This document shows positions 1-7,545 of a stretch of 15,793 nt of DNA, piece after piece; the first letter of the stretch is position 1, and each line of letters begins with the position of its first letter. Origin of the DNA: Aquincola sp. (GTDB taxonomy: Bacteria > Pseudomonadota > Gammaproteobacteria > Burkholderiales > Burkholderiaceae_C); contig JAOUIM010000030.1 of the NCBI GenBank assembly GCA_029884035.1, positions 1 through 15,793 on the forward strand, given 5' to 3'. Both the position numbers and the translations under genes were made by a program. The notes beneath the pieces were generated by a model that was not told where the DNA came from, ran no database searches, and saw only the letters and a list, made by a program, of their open reading frames with translations.

Positions 1-417
<417 letters not shown>

Positions 418-431
<14 letters not shown>

Positions 432-1425
432 CCTGCCCTTCGGCTGGGCACTGGTCGGCCCGGGGAACATCGCAGGGCGCTTTGCAGCTGCGGTCAAGGG
501 CATCGACGGTGCTCGCCTGGCCGCCGTGGTCGGGCGCGACGCCGACCGTGCCGCGGCCTTCGCCGCGCAGTGGGGCGATGGCACGACCGTGGCATCGACC
601 GACCTCGCCGCCACGCTGGCGCGCGCCGACGTGCATGCGGTGTATGTCTGCACGCCGCATCCGCAGCACGCCGCATCGGTGCGTGCCGCGCTCGAGGCTG
701 GCAAGCCGGTGCTGTGCGAGAAGCCGCTCACGCCCAGCGCCGCAATGACGCGGCCGCTGGTCGAGCTGGCGCGCGAGCGCGGCGTGTTCCTGATGGAAGC
801 GGTTTGGACGCGCTTCCTGCCGATCTACGCCACGGTGCACCGCTGGATCGCCGACGGCCGCATCGGCGCGGTGCGCGCGATGCAGTCCAGCTTCGTGATC
901 GACCGCCCACCGATCCCGGGCCACCGGCGCACCACGGCCGTGCTCGGTGGCGGCACGCTGCTGGACATCGGCATCTACTGCATCACCGTCTCGCGCATGG
1001 CGCTGCCCGGCGTGCCGGTGCGCGCCTTCGACGTGCGGGCGCTAAAGAACGATGAAGGCGTGGACGTGCAGTTGCAGGCGCAGCTCGACTTCGGCGACGG
1101 CCGCATCTCGCAGTTCGTCTGCGGCTGGTTCGCCGACGGGCCCAACGAGTTCCTGATCCTCGGCGAGCGCGGCCGCATCGTCGTGCACGGCGGCTTCTGG
1201 CAGGCCACGCGCGCCACGCTGCACGCCGGCGGCGAGCCGGCGCAGACCGTCGAGGCACCGTTTCGCGTCAACGGCTTCGAGTACGAGATCGAGGAGGCAA
1301 TGCGCTGCATCCGCGCCAGCCTCGCCGAGAGCCCGGGCCTGCCGCCGGCCGAGTCGCTCGCGGTCGTCGAGCTGATGGACGCGATGCGCGCACGGATCGG
1401 CGTGCGCTACCCGTTCGAAACGTAG
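418..1425 (+). CDS. Gfo/Idh/MocA family NAD(P)-dependent oxidoreductase
   Basis: 335 residues, the usual length for the family. The N-terminal Rossmann fold has the dinucleotide motif GPGNIAGRF (residues 14-22). The family-defining EKP motif is Glu101-Lys102-Pro103, whose lysine contacts nicotinamide and substrate. The second domain carries GGGTLLDIGIY (177-187), with the conserved Asp183 typical of sugar- and dihydrodiol-dehydrogenase-like members. The product is probably a cytosolic oxidoreductase acting on a sugar or cyclic polyol; the substrate is not predictable. The TTG start at 418 is chosen because GGAGGA lies at 407-412, five bases upstream, and because no ATG or GTG precedes the Rossmann strand. 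The start lies inside the ABC gene, so expression is probably coupled. The stop is TAG at 1423-1425. Confidence 0.92.
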
Positions 1426-1479
1426 CGCTGCCGCCCTGCGGCGGGTCCGTGCGCAGCGGCGACTGTGCCGGTCGGCACC

Positions 1480-1517
1480 GGCGCGCCCTGTCCCGCCGCG
1501 CCGGCAGCGGGCGCGCC
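1480..1517. repeat. GC-rich inverted repeat (possible hairpin) between the oxidoreductase gene and chrB
   Basis: GGCGCGCCC (1480-1488) and its exact reverse complement (1509-1517) could form a 9-bp stem around a 20-base loop. A smaller repeat, GTGCCG-GT-CGGCAC, lies just upstream near 1465-1478. No run of T follows, so it is a poor intrinsic terminator. It may still slow polymerase at the end of the upstream transcript, or it may simply reflect the base composition. Confidence 0.35.
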
Positions 1518-1550
1518 GCTTGACCGATCAGGGGGCTCAAGCACCGATCA

Positions 1551-1582
1551 TTCACATATGCTACTCTTGATGTAGCATATGT
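1551..1582 (+). promoter_or_regulatory. chr operon promoter with 11-bp inverted-repeat operator
   Basis: A perfect inverted repeat has arms ACATATGCTAC (1554-1564) and GTAGCATATGT (1572-1582) around a 7-base spacer. It is an AT-rich island in GC-rich DNA. A -35-like TTCACA (1551-1556, 5/6 to consensus) and a -10-like TAGCAT (1573-1578, 4/6) sit 16 bp apart with the palindrome lying across them, so a bound dimer would block polymerase. The natural candidate is ChrB, the first gene downstream, as an autoregulator; this assignment is inference. Transcription would start near 1585, only about five bases before the chrB ATG. Just upstream, ACCGATCA is repeated at 1523-1530 and 1543-1550. Confidence 0.7.
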
Positions 1583-1589
1583 TTCACTC

Positions 1590-2521
1590 ATGTACGCGCT
1601 GCTGCTGCTCACCCTGCCGACCCGGCCCAACGCCGTGCGCCTGCGCATCTGGCGCACCCTGAAGGCGCAGGGCGCGGCCTCGCTGCGCGACGGCGCCTAC
1701 CTGCTGCCGGCGGCCGAAGCGCCGCGCTTCGACGCGCTGGCCGCCGAGGTGCGCGCGCATGGCGGCAGCGCCACGGTGCTGGCCACCGCGTCGCGCGACG
1801 CGGCGCAGGCCGACGAACTGGCCGCGCTGTTCGACCGCCGCGCCGCCTACGCGCTGTGGCGCGACGACGCCACCGCGCTGCGGCGCGAGGCGCCGCGCCT
1901 GGCCGAAACCGAAGCGCGGCGGCGCCTGCGTGCGGTGGCCGACGCGCTCGACGCGCTGCGCGCCATCGACTTCTTCCCCGGCGCCGCCGCCGAGCAGGCG
2001 CGCGAGGCGCTGGACGCGCTGCGCGCCGAGATCGAACAGCGCTTCGCGGGCGGAGAACCGCGCGCCCGGCGCGGCCGTGCGCTGCCGCGGCTCGACGCGC
2101 GCGACTTCCAGGGCAAGCGCTGGGCCACGCGCGCGCGACCCTGGGTCGACCGCCTTGCGTCGGCCTGGCTGATCCGTCGCTTCATCGACCGCGAGGCGCG
2201 CTTCGCCTGGCTGACCGACATCCACCGCCTGCCGCGCGGCGCGATCGGCTTCGACTTCGACGGCGCACGCTTCACCCACGTCGGCGCGCGCGTCACTTTC
2301 GAGATGCTGGCCGCGAGCTTCGGCCTCGACGCCGACCCGGCGCTGCAACGCCTGGGCGCGATGGTGCGATTCATCGACGCCGGCGGCATCCCGGTGGCCG
2401 AGGCTGCCGGCGTGCAGCAGGTGCTGGCCGGGTTGCGCACGCTGCACGAGCAAGACGACGACCGGCTGCTCGACGCCGCCTGCGGCGTGTTCGATGCGCT
2501 GTATGCGCAAGGGGCCGCGGC

Positions 2522-2525
<4 letters not shown>
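1590..2525 (+). CDS. chrB: ChrB, chromate-responsive regulator
   Basis: 311 residues, full length for ChrB. The N-terminal part (about 1-170) opens with the family-like YALLLLTLPTRPNAVRLRIWRTLK, followed by LRDGAYLLP (residues about 36-44). The C-terminal ChrB domain (about 175-311) contains WVDRLASAWLIRRFIDR and FTHVGARVTFEML, which are strongly conserved in this family. ChrB proteins regulate the chromate efflux gene that follows and respond to chromate. The ATG at 1590 is chosen because the protein then begins exactly as homologues do. There is no Shine-Dalgarno sequence in 1575-1589, and the predicted transcription start is only about five bases upstream, so the mRNA may be nearly leaderless. 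The TGA stop overlaps the chrA ATG by four bases, showing tight coupling. Confidence 0.92.
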
Positions 2526-3852
<1,327 letters not shown>

Positions 3853-3856
<4 letters not shown>

Positions 3857-4758
3857 CGATCGCCCTGCCCCTGCCCTATCCCGCCGACGCGTTACGCGGC
3901 CTGTCGCAACGCCTCGTTGCGAGCCACCACCAGAACAACTACGGCGGCGCGGTCAAGCGCCTGGGTGCAATCCGCGCCCAGCTCGCCGCCACCGACCCCG
4001 CTTCGGCGCCGGGCTTCGTGCTCAACGGCCTGAAGCGCGAGGAACTGATCGCCACCAACTCGATGCTGCTGCACGAGCTGTACTTCGCGAGCCTGGGTGG
4101 CGACGGACAGACGATGGAGCCGGCCTGGGCAATGGCGCTCGACGCCAACTTCGGCAGCGTCGAGCGCTGGCGCGCCGAGTTCACGGCGCTGGGCCGCGCG
4201 CTTTCCGGCGGCTCGGGCTGGGTGCTGCTCGCCTTCAACCCGCGCGAGGGCACGCTGGTCAACCAGTGGGCGGCCGACCACACGCACGCGCTGGCCGGCG
4301 GCGTGCCGCTGCTGGCGCTGGACATGTACGAACATGCCTACCACCTGGACTACGGCGCCGACGCCGCGGCGTATCTCGAGGCCTTCATGACCAACATCGA
4401 CTGGGCCGCCGTCTACGCGCGCTACCAGGCCGCGGTGCATGCGGCCAGCGAGCCGTACGGCACCGAAGCCGTCGGCCGCGACGCCTTGGTGCTCGACGTG
4501 CGCCGTGCCGGGGTGTACGAGCGCGCCGAGCGCCTGATCGAGGGTGCCGCGTGGCGCGACCCGGCGCAGGTCGCGACATGGAGCGCCGAACTGCCGCGCG
4601 AAGGCAGCACCGTCGTCTACTGCGTTTACGGCCACGAAGTCGGCCGTGCCACGGCGCTGCGCCTGCGCGCCACAGGCCTCGACGCGCGCTTCCTGCGCGG
4701 CGGCATCGATGCCTGGCAGGCGCAGGGCCGGCCGATGAGGCCCAAGCCCGCGGGCTGA
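3853..4758 (+). CDS. ChrC-ChrE-like fusion: Fe/Mn superoxide dismutase + rhodanese domain
   Basis: 301 residues in two parts. Residues 1-190 are an Fe/Mn superoxide dismutase: LPYPADAL at the start, and metal ligands readable as His25 (in SHH), His74 (MLLHELYF), Asp157 and His161 (DMYEHAYHLDY). GGSGWVLL (119-126) and NQWAADH (137-143) are also present. Residues 205-300 are a rhodanese domain: LVLDVRRAGVYERA, the active-site loop Cys257-VYGHEVG, then FLRGGIDAWQAQG. In Cupriavidus metallidurans separate genes encode ChrC (SOD-like) and ChrE (rhodanese-like) in the chromate cluster; here they are one protein. A role in detoxifying superoxide and chromium-thiol products of chromate reduction is inferred. 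When LSQRLVASHH is aligned with the canonical first helix, the outer-sphere His and the gateway Tyr34 appear replaced (NNYGGAV). The ATGA overlap with chrA fixes the start. Confidence 0.9.
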
Positions 4759-4780
4759 GCGTGGCGCCAGCGCGGGTGCC

Positions 4781-4786
4781 TATCAT
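4781..4786 (+). promoter_or_regulatory. Possible -10 box for the DUF502 gene
   Basis: TATCAT matches the sigma-70 -10 consensus at five of six bases and stands out in otherwise GC-rich DNA, 30 bases before the next start codon. No good -35 is visible at the right distance (CTGAGC at 4755-4760 is 20 bp away), so the box may be weak or activator-dependent. It suggests the DUF502 gene is transcribed separately from the chr operon. Confidence 0.4.
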
Positions 4787-4815
4787 GCGCGGCCCCGTCC
4801 CCGAACCACCGCGCC

Positions 4816-5523
4816 ATGTTCCAACGCATCCGCCCCTTCAGCACCCTGCTGCGCATCTTCGCGACCGGCGCGCTCGCCGCACTGCCGCTCGCAGCCACAA
4901 TCCTGATCTTCGTCTGGGCCGCCGGCGTGCTGATCCGGTGGCTGGGGCCTGACAGCGTGATCGGCGGGCTGCTGGTGTCGATCGGCCTGGGAGTGGGCGG
5001 CTCCGAGGTGGTGGGCTACGTGCTCGGTGTGGCGATCGTCGCGGCGGCGCTGTTCGGCCTGGGCCTGCTCGTGGAGGCCGGACTGCAGCGCGGGATCGCG
5101 GCGGCGCTGCACGAGTTGATCGTGCGCATCCCGGTGGTGGGCACGATCTACGACCTGATCAAGAAGTTCGTCGCGCTGGTGCGCCCGGGCGAGGCCGGCG
5201 GCGAGGGCGCGCTCAAGTCGATGAGCGCGGTGTGGTGCCACTTCGGCGGCCCTGGCGGCAGCGCCGCGCTGGCGCTGCTGGGCAGCGACGTGCCGGTGCT
5301 CGTCAACGGCCAGCGCTGCCTGGCGGTGCTGATCCCCACCGCGCCGGTGCCGGTGGGCGGCGGCCTGCTCTACGTGCCGGAGTCGTGGGTCACGCGCGCC
5401 GACATCGGCGTCGAGGCAGTGACCAGCATCTACGTGTCGATGGGGTTGACCTCGCCGCAGCATCTGCCGCGCGCTGCGGCTGCCGCGCAAACGCCGCCCA
5501 AGGCTCAGCTGCCCGGGCCCTGA
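4816..5523 (+). CDS. DUF502 family membrane protein
   Basis: 235 residues, usual for DUF502. Two strong hydrophobic segments (about 13-40 and 62-90) indicate an inner-membrane protein. The conserved core IPVVGTIYDLIKKF (about 108-121) and the later VLIPTAPVPVGGGLLYVPESWV (about 171-192) are the family hallmarks. The family has no settled function; members are thought to be membrane-associated, and nothing here narrows that. The Pro/Ala-rich tail (about 213-235) is poorly conserved. No clear Shine-Dalgarno sequence precedes ATG 4816. The 3' end overlaps the convergent dioxygenase gene by 19 bases. Confidence 0.88.
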   Translation: MFQRIRPFSTLLRIFATGALAALPLAATILIFVWAAGVLIRWLGPDSVIGGLLVSIGLGVGGSEVVGYVLGVAIVAAALFGLGLLVEAGLQRGIAAALHELIVRIPVVGTIYDLIKKFVALVRPGEAGGEGALKSMSAVWCHFGGPGGSAALALLGSDVPVLVNGQRCLAVLIPTAPVPVGGGLLYVPESWVTRADIGVEAVTSIYVSMGLTSPQHLPRAAAAAQTPPKAQLPGP

Positions 5524-6326
5524 AAAGCGCCCGCGCGCAGCGTCACGACCAGCGTGTCGCGATGGCCGCCTCGCGCCGGATCGAGCGGCTGGATCGGCGT
5601 CGTCTCGTGGATCACACGTGCGTCGTCGAGGAGCAGCGTGGTCCACGGTTCGGTGAGCGTGAAGCGCTGGCCGGCCGGGCCATCGATGTCGAACACGCGC
5701 GTCTCACCGCCCTTGATGTTCTCGCGTGCGACCAGCGTCACCGCGACCAGGTCGACGCCGTCGCGGTGCGCGCCCTCGGGCGTCGGCCGACCGATGCCGC
5801 CGGCGGTGTCGATGCGAAACGGGTGCACCTCGACGAACCACGGCCCGCCGCCGGGCCGCCCCAAGGCGGCCGCGCCCCCCCGGGGGGCCGGCGCGGCACG
5901 CGCCTGGGGGGCCCTGTCCATGCCGCGCAAGGCGCCCGCGCGCGCGGCCAGCATCTTGACCAAGGGCGCCCATAGCGGCTCGTTCGTCATCGCCGGATCG
6001 AGCGGCTCGAACCAGCGCTCGATGCCGCCGTGCAGCGCGTTGTAGTCGAGGCTTTGCCAGTGCGCACGGTGCGGCACGGCACGCAGCATGTCGCCGTCGA
6101 TGACGAACGAGCCGTGCCGGCGCTGCCGGTAGCGGCCGCCGTCGCGCAGGTGGGTGTCGGGCGCCAGCCGACCCCAATGGCCACGCCATGCCTCGAGCGC
6201 GCCGGCCGCGGCACCGATCAGCGTGTGCAGGCCCGCGGCGGAAAGCACCGCGCGGCCCTGCTCGCGCAGCATGGCATCGACGTTCTGAGGCGGCGTGATC
6301 GGCGGCGCCAGCTCGCGCAGGCTCAC
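5505..6326 (-). CDS. 2-oxoglutarate/Fe(II)-dependent dioxygenase, amino-acid hydroxylase type (2OG-Fe_Oxy_2)
   Basis: 273 residues. The C-terminal half shows the iron facial triad His187-x-Asp189 (GAHRDGVDLVAVTLVAR) and His240 (ARVIHETTPI), with Arg256 (GGHRDTLVVTLR) placed to bind 2-oxoglutarate. NIKGGETRVFD (203-213) is typical of the family that contains the L-isoleucine 4-hydroxylase group, which also hydroxylates Leu and oxidises Met sulfur. The substrate here is unknown; a free amino acid is the best guess. The GTG start at 6326 has GGAGGG seven bases upstream; an open extension to 6452 lacks family sequence. Residues about 139-162 are Ala/Pro/Gly-rich and come from an inserted palindromic repeat (see the repeat at 5854-5897). 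It is probably the second gene of an operon behind the MetE-like gene. Confidence 0.85.
   Translation of the reverse strand: MSLRELAPPITPPQNVDAMLREQGRAVLSAAGLHTLIGAAAGALEAWRGHWGRLAPDTHLRDGGRYRQRRHGSFVIDGDMLRAVPHRAHWQSLDYNALHGGIERWFEPLDPAMTNEPLWAPLVKMLAARAGALRGMDRAPQARAAPAPRGGAAALGRPGGGPWFVEVHPFRIDTAGGIGRPTPEGAHRDGVDLVAVTLVARENIKGGETRVFDIDGPAGQRFTLTEPWTTLLLDDARVIHETTPIQPLDPARGGHRDTLVVTLRAGAFQGPGS
5854..5897. repeat. REP-like GC palindromic element inside the dioxygenase gene
   Basis: Several inverted repeats are packed together. GGCCGCC (5854-5860) pairs with GGCGGCC (5865-5871) around a CCAA loop. GCCGCGCC (5869-5876) pairs with GGCGCGGC (5890-5897), and the CCCCCC/GGGGGG tract (5876-5887) lies between and partly within them. 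This layout resembles, from memory, the extragenic GC palindromes common in Burkholderiales genomes. It falls in frame and codes for a low-complexity Ala/Pro/Arg/Gly loop just before the conserved WFVEVHPFRID of the dioxygenase, so the reading frame survives. Confidence 0.6.
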
Positions 6327-6388
6327 CGGACAACCCTCCGCGCTACGCGGTGCAGAATGAGCGCTTCGAAGCGGTCCTGCGTGCTCAT
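6323..6388 (-). CDS. Possible 21-aa coupling ORF between the MetE-like and dioxygenase genes
   Basis: ATG at 6388 overlaps the MetE-like TGA as ATGA (6388-6385). The 21-codon frame (begins MSTQDRFEAL, ends RRVVR) stops at TGA 6325-6323, which overlaps the dioxygenase GTG as GTGA (6326-6323). Ribosomes could therefore pass through three frames without leaving the message. A weak GAGAG precedes the ATG. The peptide matches no family I recognise. It may be a coupling device, or chance in a 58-base GC-rich gap. Confidence 0.35.
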   Translation of the reverse strand: MSTQDRFEALILHRVARRVVR

Positions 6389-7404
6389 GCTCTCGCGTCG
6401 GCCAGCGCGGCGCCCGCGACCAGGGCCTGCAGCTTGGCCTCGGCCACCGCACGCTTCATCGGTGCCATGCCGCAGTTGGTGCAGGCGATCAGCTTGTCGC
6501 GCGCGACGAACTGCAGAGCGCGGCCGATCGTCTCGGCCACCTCCTTTGGCGTCTCCACGGCGTCGCTGGCAACGTCGATCACGCCGACCATCACATCCTT
6601 GCCCTCGAGCAGGCCGATCAGGTCCAGCGGCACGTGCGAGTGCATGCACTCCAGGCTGACCTGGTCGATCGAGCTCCTGCGCAACGCCGGGAACACCTGC
6701 TCGTACTGGCGCCACTCGTGGCCCAGGGTGTCCTTCCACTTGCGGTTGGATTCGATGCCGTAGCCGTAGCAGATGTGCACCGCGGTCCTGCAGGTCAGGC
6801 CTTGCCTGGCGCGCTCCAGCGCCGCCACGCCCCAATCTGCCGCCTCGGCCATGTAGACGTTGAAGGCCGGCTCGTCGAATTGCACGATGTCGATGCCGTC
6901 GGCCTGCAGCGCCCTGGCCTCCTGGTTGAGTAGTTCGGCGAACGCGAACGCAAGCCTGACGCGGTCGCCGTAGAACCGGTCGGCGACGGTGTCGACGATT
7001 GTCATCGGCCCGGGCAGCGTGAACTTGGTGCGCCGCGTGGTGTGCGCGCGCAGCAGCCGGGCCTCGGTCTCGTGCACGCGGCCCCTCAGGCGCAGCGATG
7101 CGACGACCTGCGGCACCATGGCCTTGTAGCGGTCGGCTCGGATGCCCATCTCGACCTTGTGCTCGAAATCGATCCCTTCCACGCGCTCGAGGAATCCGTG
7201 CACGAAGTGCTGGCGGCTCTGCTCGCCGTCGCCGATGGTGGCCAGGCCCGCGTCCTCCTGCTCCTTGATCCACAGCAGCGTGGCGTCTCGTTTGGCGGCC
7301 GCCAGTTGCGCTCCCTCGGCGCGCCACTGCGGCCACAGCTTGTCGGTCTCGGCGAGCCAGGCCGGCTTGGGCAGGCTGCCGGCGATCGCGGTGCGGAAGG
7401 TCAT
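6385..7404 (-). CDS. Core MetE-type methyltransferase (cobalamin-independent methionine synthase C-terminal domain only)
   Basis: 339 residues, about half the length of full MetE, corresponding to the catalytic C-terminal barrel. The zinc site is intact: His210 and Cys212 (AVHICYG), Glu252 (QVSLECMHS) and Cys311 (TNCGM). LPGPMTIVD (130-138) and IVQFDEPAF (173-181) are other family blocks. Full MetE moves a methyl group from methyl-tetrahydrofolate polyglutamate to homocysteine. Stand-alone core forms often lack the folate-binding N-terminal half and may use another methyl donor or a partner protein. The donor here is unknown. ATG 7404 is supported by AAGGAG about seven bases upstream and by the usual start FRTAIAGSLPKP. 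The open frame continues to 8565, but that part is antisense to the histidine kinase. It is the first gene of a minus-strand unit with the dioxygenase. Confidence 0.9.
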   Translation of the reverse strand: MTFRTAIAGSLPKPAWLAETDKLWPQWRAEGAQLAAAKRDATLLWIKEQEDAGLATIGDGEQSRQHFVHGFLERVEGIDFEHKVEMGIRADRYKAMVPQVVASLRLRGRVHETEARLLRAHTTRRTKFTLPGPMTIVDTVADRFYGDRVRLAFAFAELLNQEARALQADGIDIVQFDEPAFNVYMAEAADWGVAALERARQGLTCRTAVHICYGYGIESNRKWKDTLGHEWRQYEQVFPALRRSSIDQVSLECMHSHVPLDLIGLLEGKDVMVGVIDVASDAVETPKEVAETIGRALQFVARDKLIACTNCGMAPMKRAVAEAKLQALVAGAALADARA

Positions 7405-7545
7405 TCGGGTCTCCTTATCGTTGCTCCAGGAGGATAACGGGCTCGATCGACCCGCGCGTGGGCAGTGTCGTACCGCCAATCCGGCGCTGTTGCGGCATTC
7501 GACTGTCGTTCGATGCGCATAGACTCTTGACGACGCCCACATGCC

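Noticed and set aside
4745..4756. AGCCCGCGGGCT palindrome at the end of the SOD-rhodanese gene as a terminator
   Set aside because: It has no loop, no T-run and mostly lies within codons; probably GC-rich coincidence.
7490..7525. TTGCGG/TTCGAC with TAGACT as a promoter for the histidine kinase
   Set aside because: The matches are weak (about 4/6 at -10, poor -35) and the spacing is wrong for TTGCGG, so I do not list it as a feature.
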